Shown: positions 12,831 through 25,863, counted from the stretch's first letter. The stretch is 64,000 nucleotides of DNA from Sipunculus nudus (GCA_026874595.1 CM049313.1:64050159-64114158); one strand, 5' to 3'. Numbers and translations are program-made. The notes: a model not told the origin generated them from the letters alone.

Positions 12831-14469
12831 TCTTATACCTCAATCCTTTGCACTGTTTATCAAAACACTCTTGAGAAAGGATTTTAAGCTATGATTATTG
12901 AATAAATAGTACTCATGTTTGTAATAAGCATGGTAATTAGTTTGCCCTATAAGTTATACTCATTACTTGTTTTTTTTTTTCACAAATGCCTTCACTGCAA
13001 TGTAGATAAAGTAACAAGCTTCCATAATGTATACCTGTCCAGAGCTACACTACAACAAGTGTGGGCTTGCTACATTTCACACTTTCACTGAAATGGAGGC
13101 TGGAACATAGTCATACTGATCTGATTACATCAGTGTTTATCTGCTATTTAGCTGAAACTGAGAGAGTCACAAGAACAAAAGAGGCTAATGATCACGAAAG
13201 GCTGATATCAGAATTACCTCAAGTTAATGGCCCATGAGGTAAACAGATATAGGTATTGAGATAGCAGGGCTGTCTTAGTTGGCTGGCTATGACATTAGAA
13301 CAGTCTCCACTGTTTCCTGTGCCCAGAGGAACACAAACTCTGGGCAGTCTAGACTGGTTTTACTACTTGTCATACATAAGAAGCTAACAATGGTGAATGC
13401 ACTGGATTTTCATTACCTTTTCCTATAAATAAATACAATGCATCATATTGTAATATATTATATATTCAGCATGAATATATTTATATGAAGTATTCACATG
13501 AAATGTTTGCATCAATGAGTTGAGTGAAATCACACTGTATTTAAAATTCCAGTATTTATGACATAACTTAAATCAGCACTCATAGTAAAGCAATTAGGAT
13601 TTATGATTTGATTAATGTGTAGGATTACTGTATAGGATTAAGGTAGTCGCTAAAAAGGTTTTCCATCATCAAAGGTTTGAACCAACAATTATTTCCACAT
13701 GTGCTCTAATTGGCACATACCAGTGTTATGAGGAAGCTAGAGATTTTGTCTGATAAAGGATAAAATGTGATAAAATAATATATGATGACATTTTTTTGCA
13801 CAAATGACATCAAGATAATATGTTTAAAATACAGTTTAACCATATGTGCTTTCACATATTTCTATTTTTATGTTTAAACACAATTCAGCAAATGTTTCAA
13901 TGCCTGATACTATACAAAATACACGCAATGTTCATATATGATGATGACAGCCAGTTTTGCCTTTCCATAAGAGAAAAGTGTTTTTTTTTTAACATTATGT
14001 AATGATATATTATCATTAAGTTAGTATAGCTATTGTGCACTTAAATATATGACACCAGACTGGATATGTTTTGTTTTCAAATTTTCCTTACATAAATTAA
14101 ATTGATTGGCCTTTATACCATAAATGATACTTTACATGAACCATGTTCCTGTATATTATATTATTTTTATAATATTGTATACATATTTGTATACAATTAA
14201 ACCAATGCTGATTATCAAAATTACTATTTTTAAAAAGATAAATAAAAAATACAATAGGTGCTTGGTTAAAACCATCCAACCTGACGCGTGTGTGCTTTGA
14301 ATTTGTCGCAAGCCGTGCCCTTGGCGCACACGTGACACGCGAGTGACTGGCGCATTAGTCTGTTTTGGGCTTAAAGCTAACATATGTGTCAAGCTGAAAT
14401 GAAGGAGATATCATAAGGTAACAAGAAAAGGACAGAATATAGTGCTATCTTCCACAAAAAAACAAAGCT
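12831..14469. other. AT-rich DNA with one CpG-rich patch
   Basis: No gene is seen. A patch at about 14283-14370 stands out for CpGs in AT-rich surroundings and includes a CACGTG E-box near 14328. Its role is unknown. Confidence 0.4.
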
Positions 14470-15060
14470 ATAAAAAATCTTCATACAATTCGATTTTGGG
14501 ACCAATCCATGTATCCCTATTTGTGTGATTTGTGTGATTTTCACCATATATGGCAATACTCAAGGTCAAGGCCACTCTCATAGGAAAGGTCATGACCCCA
14601 ATTTATACATACATCATCCCATAATCCATGTCTATGTATATGCATAATATGAAAGAAATCTGTCCATCAGCTTTTGGCTTATAATGCACACAGTCAATGG
14701 CAATGGCAATGATGGAGGTATTAATTAGCATGAAAACAAGGAAAGGATAACATTAGTTGGCCCAACCAATTTCTGGTACATGACCAGTACCAAAGGTCTT
14801 CCATCAACTTAATTTTTGGATGAATTCATGCAAGATTTCTTGAGATATTTCAGAATTGGTGTGATTTTCTCCCAAAATGGACCTATTAAAGGCCAAAGTC
14901 ACTCTCCTAGAAAAGGTTATGACCCCATTTTAGAAAGGCTTCCTCCTCTTACCCATATCTATGCACATGTCAAGTTTAGTAAAGATCTGTGAAATACGTT
15001 TCGAGTTATCTTGCCTGAAAGAAATCTCTGAACTGATAGAGTGAAAGAAAACGTATGATA
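14470..15060 (+). repeat. Two diverged units of about 324 bp (R7)
   Basis: Two units share GTGTGATTTTC followed by an ATGG block (14540 and 14864), then AAGGYCAAGGCCACTCTC, a TAGGAAAGGTYATGACCCC block and a CCATRTCTATG block. The design matches the core repeats of the HINE families here. No termini were recognised. Confidence 0.55.
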
Positions 15061-15816
15061 TTGCTCCTGATGGTGTCCTTTAATGTTTGGAGATCTGAAG
15101 ACCTGAGTTTACCTGAGTTTGGTGAATGAAATCAACTAGGCGTTTACATTCCACAGATTCAGATTTTCTCCTCAAAGAAATTCAAATCCAACTGAAATGA
15201 GACAATTATGATCAGAGTCTATACTAGAAGAATAGCTGATCCTACAAGTTTGAACGGAATTTCTCTTTGAAGAAAAGTCCTATTGATCGACAATTTGACT
15301 GGATGAGAATTTGTACTGTGACATATGTGCAGGTAATTCCTGGCCTCTCAGACTTCACACATGTTTTAACATGCTTTACTCTGCACTGAATAACAACAAT
15401 GAAGCAAGTTATGGTATAATTAACACACACTCTGTGACATATACTACATGAGATAAGTATTCAAGATAAGATATTCATCTCTCTCTCTGTGGTTGAGTTC
15501 CCACTTTCTCTTCCTACACTGACTTTTCACATATATCATATTAATTTGCAGTTTATAACCTTTCACCACCAATCAGGTTCGCCAAAATACTCATAGTCTG
15601 TACCAGTGAGCAATGTTGGTAAAACTTAAAAAAAGGTTTTGGTTCTCAGGCTTTTTTTTCAAAAATCAGTGTTGATGGGCAATTTTTTTTACCTTTTGTT
15701 TGTATGTTTTATAAAAATGTAAGATGAACAGAGAAAAAGCATGATAATAACAGAATATTTTTGCTAAACAGGTAAAAGGAATTAAGGAATACAACAGTGA
15801 ATAAAGGTGATTTAAT
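15061..15816. other. Intergenic/intronic DNA, no feature seen
   Basis: AT-rich spacer before the R1 element; only short frames. Confidence 0.5.
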
Positions 15817-16720
15817 TATGCCCCCGCCACAAAGTGGCCGGGGCATATAGTTTTACCCATGTCCGTCCTTCCGTCATTCCGAAATCAAACAGTTGTACGG
15901 ACTTTTCTTCGCAATGCCTGCAGATATTGGCCTGATTTTTGGTGTGTGGGCAGATAATGACCAGTTACAGATCGAGTTTGCGTTTCGTTGCAGTTGACCT
16001 ACTTTTGACTGTTTTACGGCTCCTAAACTTAGAAAATTTCATGAAAAATAGAAATTTTCATGACAAATACACATGTACGGACTTTTTCTCGCAATGCCTG
16101 CAGATATTGGCCTGATTTTTGGTGTGTGGGCAGATAATGACCAGTTACAGATCGAGTTTGCGTTTCGTGGCGGTTGACCTTGGCAGTTGACCTACTTTTG
16201 ACCATTTTACGGCTCCTAAACTCAGAAAATTTCATGAAAAATAGAAATTTTCATGACAAATACACATGTACAGACTTTTTTCCGCAATGCCTGCAGATAT
16301 TGGCCTGATTTTTGGTGTGTGGGCAGATATAGACCAGTTACAGATCAAGTTCGCGTTTTGTCCCAGTTGACCTAATTTTGACCACTTTATGGCTCCTGAA
16401 CATAGTAAATTTCATGAAAAATATAAACTTTCATGACAAATACACATGTACAGACTTTTTTTCACAATGCCTGCAGATATTGGCCTGATTTTTGGTGTGT
16501 GGGCAGATAATGACCAGTTACAGATCGAGTTGGCGTTTCTTCCCAGTTGACCTACTTTTGACCGTTTTATGGCTCCTATTTTTGACCATATGACGGATCC
16601 TGAACATAGAAAATTTCATGAAAGACAGAAATTTTTATGTAAAATGCACATGTGTGGACTTATTTCACAATGCCTGCAGATAATGGCCTGATTTTTGGTG
16701 TGTCGGTGGATAATGACCCG

Positions 16721-18518
16721 CAGGGGTCGATCTTAACGCTAGCCCGCTAGCCCACGGCTAGTGTGAAATTCGGGGGACTGGTACAATCTTGTTTCTTTCA
16801 GCCTGACTGGCTAGTAGCCTGAGAAATGTTAACATTTGTTTTTTTTTTATTATTATTCTAACCAAGCTTATCGCGTATGCAACCTTTTTTTAACCGGGCT
16901 GAAACTTCATTTCAAACAACATTTAATATCCAATGTATAAATTTTGCAAAAATGTTTCATATTAAATCTGGTCATCCTTAAAAAAAATTGTATTGTTGCT
17001 AACCCGGCCGACTGAGATTTTCCACAGCGGCTGGAAATTTGTTTGGACTAGTCTGTAAATAATTTTTGTTGGTATAATCTGCCGCAAACGCATCTGGCCA
17101 GGTAAAAATCTGCCTTCATGTTCTTCAAAGACAGCCTTTCTGTTATTCATAGATGCTCTTAATTTCTATAATAAAAAGGTATTTCCTGACAGTGCCGATT
17201 GTTTAATCTGAGCCATAAAAATTAGTCTGATTGCACATATATGCGTGGAACGATCGGTACACTCGTGCACGAGTGGAGAAAAATGCCAAGGAAAAAATCT
17301 ACCAATGTTTGTTACTCGGGCGAAACAGCCTGCAAAAACATTGAGCGATCAGAAAAGGTTTTGATTTGACTACAAATAAAGCTCTCCCCTGTCACATTTG
17401 ACTAAAGTTTTTTTCGATATTCACACTGTCACCGGTCGATGTGGGCGTTTAAACCGTGTAAACACATGCCTAGGCAGGCTGGCCCACACAAACAATATTG
17501 TGATTGGTGGAGCTGTGTTACAAGGAGAGGGCCAATAAGAGGTTCATAGTAAAAACTCACCCTATGTGACTTCATTCATGACTATTTTGGCGGGAAAATG
17601 TTCACTGACACCGTGTCACTTTCTGTGTTTATAATTTTCAACTACGTTGACGGTGTCACTGTGAGTATATAAAGCAAATGACGCGGGCCCATTTACTGGA
17701 AACTGCAACTGACGTTGTCAAATGCAGAATCCCCCATAAATCAGATGTTTGGTACTGCAAAAATTGCGTGATTTCATCAGTTTGTGGTGACCATGACAGG
17801 GTCTGGCAAACAGGGAAATCCTTTCTACCGGCCACAGCTGATCGAAACATGCATACAATTTCAGCAACCGTGTTTGTTAGGTTGTGTTTCTTTTTCATTT
17901 TAGTAATAGTTTTTGAAGTAAACTGATCTTACCTGACCCAATGGCGTTTCTTGTTTAGGCGTACACCTGATAGAGATCAACATTGCTTGCTCAGCCATTA
18001 ATTACAGCAAAAAAATGAGAAAGTGATAATATATACTTGAAAAAAAAAATGAGAAATAAGCCTCAATTAATGTCCATACATAATATTACAAATTTTAGTA
18101 TGGTCTGATGTTTTACACAACTGCTTTTATATATATATGATCAAGTGATTCAGACAATGCTGAGGGGTGAAAGTGTTTGCCCCAGCTGAAGTGGTCCCCT
18201 GAGACATTAAAGTTGTTTTGGAAATACACCTATGTTTACTTTGTTTTACCAGCTAGGAGTTATGTTTCAAGTAACAGCCGAGCTTCAAAGCTGCATGTAC
18301 TAGTATCATTTTTAAATATTCAAATACCATTTATATTCAGACCATTACAGTGTTCTTGATGAAATTAAAATATTTCATATTTCAATACTACATACTAGAG
18401 AAATACTACTTAAAAATACCACCAAAAAAGGGGCTAGTGCAAATTGATACGGGCTAGTGCAAGATTAAAGACACTAGCCCGATGGGCTAGTGCAAAAAAA
18501 TCTTAAGATCAAACCCTG
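16721..18518. mobile_element. 1.8-kb CAGGG-ended DNA transposon inside R1
   Basis: Terminal inverted repeats CAGGGGTCGATCTTAA and TTAAGATCAAACCCTG, flanked by a 5-bp duplication ACCCG (16716-16720 and 18519-18523) that falls in the middle of an R1 unit, so both ends are exact. Subterminal zones carry repeated CTAGCCC/GGGCTAGTGCAA motifs, likely transposase-binding sites. From memory, CAGGG ends with 5-bp duplications point to the hAT5 group of hAT elements. It encodes no recognisable full transposase. See the frame at 17678-17926. Confidence 0.85.
17678..17926 (+). other. Unassigned 82-codon frame with upstream TATA inside transposon
   Basis: A TATATAAAG box at about 17664 lies just upstream of an ATG opening 82 codons. 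The frame contains WYCKNC followed by CGDHDR, a spacing reminiscent of a zinc-binding knuckle, and then becomes hydrophobic (LCFFFILVIVF) as if reading into non-coding DNA. It sits centrally in the 1.8-kb transposon, so it may be the remnant of a transposase first exon or a captured host fragment. I do not recognise it. Confidence 0.25.
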
Positions 18519-18667
18519 ACCCGTTACAAATCGAGTTTGCATTTTGCCCTTGTTGACCTACTTTTGACCATACGACACCTCCTGAACTTAAAACAATTTT
18601 ACAAAATTTTACAAATGTTTCTAATTTGCCCCCAAGCAGGGGCATTCGTGTCGTTCCAACACATCTA

Positions 18668-19409
18668 GTTATTATAAAATTGATAAATTTAGGTAGTTGT
18701 TTATAAATAAATATATGGGCACCTGAGAATTTTTTGGATGTAAATACATGAGCAAATTAAAATTTTTCATATATTGTCCTATGGTTGGTAATTTTTGTTT
18801 TACTGAGGGTTTAAAACGTTTATCACATTTATCACACAGTTTTCTGAGTACTAACTATAATTCTGCTCTGAGAATTGTAAACTCTACTGAAACTGCTGCT
18901 GCAAATAAATCCAATTTTATCTGTATAGAGGATTTTGAAAAAAAATTGTATTACAGATATTTTTAGTTTGCAAAATATTTTAAATTATTATTTTCAATTT
19001 ATCCATGATTAAATACAAAACAAATATAAAGCATTTAGTTTATGTTTGCCATTTATTTGTCAGAGTGGGTACTGTCCATGCTGACTTTTGCTGAGAATTG
19101 CCAGTGATTTCTACCAGCCTTACCAGCCAATCCTGTGGATATTCCTCTGGGCATAACATTTGTACCATTAAATTATTATGAAGAAGAACAGATAGTTTGT
19201 AATTAATGCACAGGCCCAAATTTGGGCTAATCAAAATATATACAAACATCAAACTCAATTATGACATGCAAATACTTTTTAACATTAGAAGTTGTTCCTG
19301 ACATTTAGATTATGACCAAATATCTCAAATTCAGCAATGATTTGATTTTTACATTGCCATAACTGGGCCTCACATGAGGCAGACATTCAACATGGCACAA
19401 ACACCAGGG
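18668..19409. other. Intergenic/intronic DNA, no feature seen
   Basis: AT-rich spacer with short frames only. Confidence 0.5.
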
Positions 19410-19490
19410 CAGGGTTGGCATTCTTCCAGGAAGATAGGTATTTCTTCCCTTCCCGGGAAGAAAAGGGAAATTTCTGGGAAGAAAAGGAAG
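19410..19490. mobile_element. CAGGGTTGGCATTCTTCC transposon-end fragment
   Basis: A hAT-style CAGGGTTGG end followed by an imperfect palindrome around CTTCCCTTCCCGGGAAG. Only one end is visible. Confidence 0.35.
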
Positions 19491-20039
19491 TTATGGACAA
19501 AACTGTTGACATTTTTCACAAAACTATTATTAAACATATATTCACACATTTAACAGAGGGTCACAAAATAATGTATTACAATTATTCATTACTTAAACAT
19601 TGTTAATCATTATTTATACACTGAATCAGACTGAACAGACTGGGGTATTCAGGAGCGTCTGGCTGCTGTCACTTGCAGGTGCGCCAACAATATTTGGAAT
19701 ATGGAACAGGCCAAATTGTTCCTTTTAATCAACATTTTGAAGTCTTATGCAACAGATATAATTATCAAATGCTATGGTAATTATTTTTCAGCACTGAAAT
19801 AGTGACCAAAGTTACCAGCGCAAACTACTCATCCACCATATTTATGGCCTATGTGACTGAAGAAAGACCCTGGTCAACTAAAGTTGATGCTCATTGGTTG
19901 AGTCAGTCATGTGATACAAATTCCCATGATTTACATGAGATCTACCAATGAATTTAAATACGTATCGTTCACTGCTTGCAAAAAGCCTTTTGCAGAGCTC
20001 AAAAGCTGATACACTGGTGCAAAGTTATCGGCGGCCGCT

Positions 20040-20460
20040 GATAAATCCGACTCGGGTGTCCGTTCATGACAGGATTTTGGGCCAAAATTGACTGTCCCTG
20101 TCCACGTTTAGCAGGTGCCTGATCATGACAGGACAATTTTAATGGGAAACTAGCAATTACCCGTGCTACGCACGGTTTTGGGCGAGCATTTACTTCTGAT
20201 GTCAAATAGTCTGTCATAGTTTTATGTCTTGGGTGTACAATGTTACTGTCTCTTTGAATCCGACATTTGGTATAAGTGTTCTGTCTCTGAAGTAACCTTG
20301 TGTCGGAGTCTGAATAACCTGGACGAATACATTCTTGTCCGAATGGTGGAATATCTTCGGACAAACCCGGAGAATATGTATGTCAAAAATCACGGCAAAC
20401 TGTAGTGTCAGAGGAGACATTTAAATTCACACAAATCGCGTTAAGCTATTAATATATAGC
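20040..20460. repeat. Dispersed repeat with CCGTGCTACGCACGG hairpin
   Basis: The stretch from about 20347 to 20455 (CTTCGGACAAACCC, TATGTATGTCA, AAATCACRGCAAAC, GCTATTAATATATAG) recurs at about 24180-24296. The left part holds the hairpin CCGTGC/GCACGG near 20161-20175. The family is not identified. The two copies flank the R3 element and nearby GC-rich DNA. Confidence 0.55.
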
Positions 20461-21238
20461 TCCATTATATGCATGGTGTTATGCATAAAAATCTAATTGA
20501 AGCCGAGAGGTTGCCCTGAGAATTTTCGAAAATTTTGATACGTTAAATAAAATCATTTTTATATGAAAATATATATTATGCTGAACATCGCCATTTAAAA
20601 TTGCCCTCCGCGCCCGTGAATCCGCCAGTAAAGGAACCTGTTATTTTGCATGGTAGTGCAGTACAGCGCTGAGACGTGATCTCGATAATTGCATTCCGGT
20701 TATAACGCACAAAAAATGAGCACTCACATGGTCGGGCAATCCCGCTGCGCAAAAGTTTGTGGTAGCATTATATTATGTGGTACATTTAACGGCTGTATAT
20801 ATTTTTAAATATCACGCACTCCTTTCTGTTTAAAAGCTGAGCCAATGTTTTCCAGTGAGACAGTCACTGCGTTCAGGCAGTGTGTTAAACCCGGATCCCA
20901 CTCCGGATCCCGGAACCCAAGAAAAATTTGTAATTCTTAAACTCTCATGGTAATTTGTCCAGATATTTTAGCATAATCGTATCTAAAGACATATTTTATA
21001 TTATGTTTGGTTAAAACATAAAAAAATAGTGTTTTGCAACAAAATTTGATAAAACACAACACTTACGGACCCTGGGGCACGGACCTCACAGATTACACGG
21101 ACCCCGTTTTCTCTTTGTTTTACGATTTCTTTAGTACATACATGTAATTGACATCACGTTTAGCCATGACACATTTGTGATTTATTATTGTGTTTGTATC
21201 TGTAATTTTACATTTCTGTCTCAGATTTTATTCATAAT
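20461..21238. other. Non-genic DNA left of R3
   Basis: Contains a patch with ACGGACC repeats near 21064-21110 whose reverse-strand style echoes GGGGTCCG motifs at 23595-23815. This suggests that R3 landed inside an older repeat. No gene is seen. Confidence 0.4.
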
Positions 21239-23213
21239 TGTATCCGCCAAAACAGAGTTTTGCGGATACTATGTTTTCAGCTGGCCGCCGCCGCCCCCCG
21301 CCGCGTAGGTGTCCGGAGAACTCCTCCGTAACCGCTGGGCGGAATTTTCCGAAACCCGGGATTATGTTCGGATCACATGTGAACTGCTGCGCCCCAATTT
21401 TGTTTTGACCTCTGGGCTCTGCGTCTGTTTGTGCGTCTGTTTCCACACATAAACCCACATATCTCGGGAACCGTTTGACCGATCAGGAAAATTTTTTTGC
21501 ACAAATGTAGCCCTCGGAGAGCTTTATCACATACACCAAAAATGGTGGCGCCACCTGCAACCATGTTTGCACAGTGTCCATCTGTTCGTCTGCCTTGGGT
21601 TAGAATCACTCATATCTCTGCAGTGACTTGACTAATTCACCTGAAATTTGGCATGCGTATACATCCTGGATAGCTTATCTGATTTTATGACAGGTGGCCC
21701 CACCTACATTCACGTTTACGCTGCAGACATCCAAGCTCATATCTCGGGAACCGTTTGACCGATCAGGAAAATTCTTTTGCACAAATGTAGCCCTTGGAGA
21801 GCTTTATAACATACACCAAAAATGGTGCCGCTACCTGCAACCATGTTTGCACAGTGTCCATCAGTTTGTCTGCCTTGGGTTAAAATCACTCATATCTCTG
21901 CAGTGACTTGACTAATTCACCTGAAATTTGGCATGAGTATACATCCTGGATAGCTTATCTGATTTTATGACAGGTGGCCCCACCTACATTCACGTTTACG
22001 CTGCAGACATCCAAGCTCATATCTCGGGAACCGTTTGACCGATCAGGAAAATTCTTTTGCACAAATGTAGCCCTTGGAGAGCTTTATAACATACACCAAA
22101 AATGGTGGCGCCACCTGCAACCATGTTTGCACAGTGTCCATCTGTTCGTCTGCCTTGGGTTAAAATCACTCATATCTCTGCAGTGACTTGACTAATTCAC
22201 CTGAAATTTGGCATGCGTATACATCCTGGATAGCTTATCTGATTTTATGACAGGTGGCCCCACCTACATTCACGTTTACGCTGCAGACATCCAAGCTCAT
22301 ATCTCGGGAACCGTTTGACCGATCAGGAAAATTCTTTTGCACAAATGTAGCCCTTGGAGAGCTTTATAACATACACCAAAAATGGTGCCGCTACCTGCAA
22401 CCATGTTTGCACAGTGTCCATCAGTTTGTCTGCCTTGGGTTAAAATCACTCATATCTCTGCAGTGACTTGACTAACTCACCTGAAATTTGGCATGCATAT
22501 ACATCCTGGATAGCTTTTCTGATTTTATGACAGGTGGCGCCACCTACATTCACTTTTACGCTGCAGACATCCAAGCTCATATCTCAGGAACCGTTTGACC
22601 GATCAGGAAATTTTTTTTACACAAATGTAGCCCTTGGAGAGCTTTATAACATACACAAAAAATGGTGGCGCCACCTGCAACCATGTTTGCACAGTGTCCA
22701 GCTGTTCGTCTGCCTTGGGTTAAAATCACTCATATCTCTGCAGTGGTTTGACTAATTCACCTGAAATTCTGCATGCTTATACATCCTGGATAGCTTTTCT
22801 GATTTTATGTCAGGTGGCGCCACCTACAATCAAGTTTACACTGCAGACATCCAAGCTCATATCTAGGGAACCGTTTGACCGATTGGGCCAAAATTTTGCA
22901 TGTGTATAGTTCTCACAAAGCTCTTTATCATACGCTAAACTGGTGGCGCCACCTGCAACCCTTTTTTGCACAGCGTCCATCTGTTTGTCTGCCAAGGACA
23001 AAAATCACTCATATACGATACAGTGGTTTGACTTATCTGCCTTAAATTTTGCATATGTATACAACTTGGACGGCTTTCTGGATTTTTTGGTAGGTAGCGC
23101 AACCTACAAACACAATTTGGCTGCAGACATCCATGCTTATATGCAACACTTCACCCGTTCCACTCTGATTTAGGCGGATACAAGTAGTCGCTTGTCGACT
23201 ACCCGTATTCTAA
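21239..23213 (+). mobile_element. HINE-like element R3, copy 1
   Basis: The left end TGTATCCGCC opens a hairpin (CAAAAC/GTTTTG, then GCGGATAC). The right end has the inverse GGCGGATACA, a hairpin AGTAGTCG/CGACTAC, then CCGTATTCTAA before T. That is the asymmetric-inverted-repeat plus 3'-hairpin layout of Helentron-type non-autonomous elements. The core is an array of 280-bp units. Units read as repeated 70-codon frames, but each is the same repeat in the same phase and none has a recognisable domain. Near-complete, with no transposition enzyme. Confidence 0.8.
21461..22960 (+). repeat. 280-bp tandem units with ABAB higher-order pattern
   Basis: The phrase ATCTCGGGAACCGTTTGACC recurs with exact 280-bp spacing at 21461, 21741, 22021 and 22301, and with single changes at 22581 and 22861. 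Units 1 and 3 carry GGTGGCGCCACC and CATCTGTTCGTC. Units 2 and 4 carry GGTGCCGCTACC and CATCAGTTTGTC. The alternation means a 560-bp dimer was duplicated recently; paired units differ at only a few positions. Confidence 0.9.
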
Positions 23214-24179
23214 TTTTATATTTGCTATTTAATTCATTTGTGTAGCGTTTTAAAAAGTATTATAATTTTAAACATTTACAAAATCATTATTTTGGTACCT
23301 GTAGTTGCTTGAAATGCAAGTAATCAACAATTCCTTTCGGTACTTATATCATTGCCAACTTTAAAATTGCATGGTTGTTATGAACGGAGCACGAAACCTG
23401 TTGTTATGTGGAAGTGTTCTGATATATCAGTCTCAGGTCCGCTCAACTGTTAGTGCACTTCAAATTAAATCTCCCCTACTGTGTCCGCACTATTATATTT
23501 TCATTTAAAATAACAAATATTATATTTAGTGTGTGACATGAGTGCTATTTTTGTCCTCTTTTAGTCATAAATAAAAATATTAGCGGTGGTTACTGGGGTC
23601 CGTCAAAATTGAACAGTCGGCAAATTCAAGTAAATGAGGTCCGTCTTCATCGAAATATTTTTGTAATTATAAATCTTTCAGTGAATCGGTCATTTACAAA
23701 TGTGCAACATTTAGGGACTCTGCTCTGTCCTTACATCAACAATAGTGGTGTTTTTATCGGTATAAATAATGGAAAATGAGGAAATAGGTTTATGGGGTCC
23801 AGGGACCGTGGGGTAGGATTGGGTTTTACGCACTACCCTGCATTCACTACCGCTCGAAAAATTTTCATTCTTTGAAAGACCCCCCTTTTGAGCATTTTCC
23901 TCACGCGAGATCTCCTTGTGCACTATAGACCTTTTCGCTGCGCGGAGGTTGCCTTTTGAGAAGGGATCACCAATGGGGATTACTTCGGGCCGGTCACCGC
24001 AAATTTAAGAAAAGCCCAGATAGGGCCCTCGGAGAAAAACTCTGTCCCACCATCAAACACTCTGTGGCCATTGTGTTACAATGAAGACATGAAGAAAAGA
24101 GGCGCCCGCGGGGGAGCAAATATTAAAATTATTAATTATGCACGTAATACGCAAATATTGCAAATAAAAGTGGGTGGAA
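23214..24179. other. Non-genic DNA right of R3
   Basis: GGGGTCC-containing patches at 23595-23815 recall the left flank of R3. No gene is recognised. Confidence 0.4.
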
Positions 24180-24296
24180 TCTCTTCGGACAAACCCTGAG
24201 CATATGTATGTCAGAAATCATGGCAAACCGTACGGTAGTATCAGAGGAGATACGGAAAATCACAAAAATCGCCTAACGCTATTAATATATAGATAG
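24180..24296. repeat. Second copy of the CTTCGGACAAACCC repeat
   Basis: Matches 20347-20455 in order and orientation and ends in GCTATTAATATATAG. Confidence 0.6.
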
Positions 24297-24659
24297 TTCG
24301 AGACAATGGCTTAGTGTCCATACATTGAAGGTGTCCACTCATTCTGGGGTCCCCTCACAGCCACATTGGTTATATTAATAAATAGGATCCACCAATTTAA
24401 AAGTTTAAATATACTTTTACCATATAAACGTGGTAAGATCATCAAAACCTTTTTTTGCTTAATTTGTTTAAAGAAGATATTGACAGTATGGTTCAAACCG
24501 TTGAACATTACATTTGGTCCATGAATTTCTTGTATATTTAACATAAAAAAAATATTAATTCATACATTATATGCTGCATGTCAGCTTGTATTGTAACAGA
24601 TGCTTTAATGCCTTCTCATATTATACACCTGTCAATCACATGATCCCGAACATCTTCAC

Positions 24660-25223
24660 ATCTAAGCAGACAACACTGTCAATTGAATAGTCCTTTCGTT
24701 ATAGCAAAAAAATGAAAATAAGTATATAATGTAGGTCCTCATTTTGTGTACATTTTTAAAAATATTAATAAGCATCATATACATTTTTGTACAGATACTT
24801 GAAATGTCATACATGGTAACAACCATAAATTTTAAATATATTCCATTCCACCATATAGATTCCATATGATAAATTGAGAAAGAAATAGAACAGATCTTGC
24901 AATATATCAGTGACGACCTGAGATGACGGACTAAAACTTCATCCACTGGAGGATTCTTAGTGATGACATCACAGTGGTAATTGTATGTCATACATGTTTT
25001 TAACGTCATACATACATCCTTCCTACATCAAATGGATAAACTGACAGAACTGAAGCCATCATATTTGCACCTCTTTCTAGACAGGTCAACAAGGTATCAG
25101 CATCAAAAGTAAATATATTTATTTCATGCTTATTTAAATCATCATAAATTGTCACTTTACTTCCTTTGATATTAGCTAATTTGTAGTGGCAATCAAAGTA
25201 CATTAGAAAGAGATATTGCATAA
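24660..25223 (-). other. Two adjacent unassigned frames
   Basis: Frames of 71 codons (25006-25221) and 115 codons (24662-25009) follow each other with a 4-bp overlap. The first, with a stretch around NIKGSKVTIYDDLNKHE and TLLTCLERGANMMASV, has balanced composition and looks protein-like, and a possible GTAGGA donor follows its PFD. The second is rich in I, Y, M and C, as in random AT-rich DNA. I recognise no family. A lone host exon or gene fragment is possible. Confidence 0.2.
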
Positions 25224-25840
25224 AAATTGGTGAACAGGGGTGTTGGAACAGAGTATATCTGGTACAACCACATATTTAGTAATTAATATGACTATAATAT
25301 AAATAAAAATCAATATATACTACATGTACTGTTGTATTTATACTTCAAAATGTGGTCATATGTAAATACAGAAGTACACCTTTTGACTTCAACAATCACA
25401 TTCTGAATAATGAGAAGATGTTGATGATTTCTAGTGTTTCCAATCAACCGACAATGAAATATGGATCCCGTTACCAATCAAAACGGAAAAGGGGACTTCC
25501 CCTTTGGCTTTATAAACATTATGGCCAATGTTCTATACCAGTACCGACATGTAACTTGAAGCAATGCGTCTAAACCAAGAGTAACAAAAATGAATTCACT
25601 TAATTTCTTCAATAATTTCTTTTTTGCATGTAATACACAATGGATGTTTTATAAAATAAAAGTTCCCCACTTGTCGCAAAATGTGGATTTAGTCAGAAAG
25701 TGACAAAGACACATCTGACATTAAACTCCGCGCATCAAATGGACCGCGGAGTAATTTCATGCGCATAATCAAATGTACACGGTTGAAATAATTTAAAACT
25801 TACCTAGAAACTCCACTTTTCAGTTTTCTGTGTGTTATGC
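25224..25840. other. Non-genic DNA, no feature seen
   Basis: A short hairpin ACTCCGCG/CGCGGAGT lies near 25725-25754. Otherwise nothing is supported. Confidence 0.4.
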
Positions 25841-25863
25841 ATATATCACATAAAATAATTCAC

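Larger units (their letters stand above)
15817..18667 (+). mobile_element. HINE-like element R1, copy 1, split by a later insertion
   Basis: The left end TATGCCCCCGCCAC opens a hairpin (CCCCGCCAC/GTGGCCGGGG). The right end has a subterminal GGGGCAT, the inverse of the left end, then a hairpin GTGTCG/CCAACAC and a terminal CTAG followed by T. This asymmetric inverted repeat plus 3' hairpin is the established signature of Helentron-type (HLE2) Helitrons and their non-autonomous HINEs. Between the ends are GTCCGTC motifs and about five units of 180-203 bp marked by GCAATGCCTGCAGATATTGG, like bivalve pearl elements. It is interrupted at 16721-18518. No Rep/helicase coding. Confidence 0.75.

Noticed and set aside
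21694-22755. Four near-identical 70-73-codon plus-strand frames ([14 protein letters not shown] type)
   Set aside because: They are the same frame in each 280-bp R3 unit. The period is not a multiple of three, so each ends inside the unit. There is no domain and no splice context.
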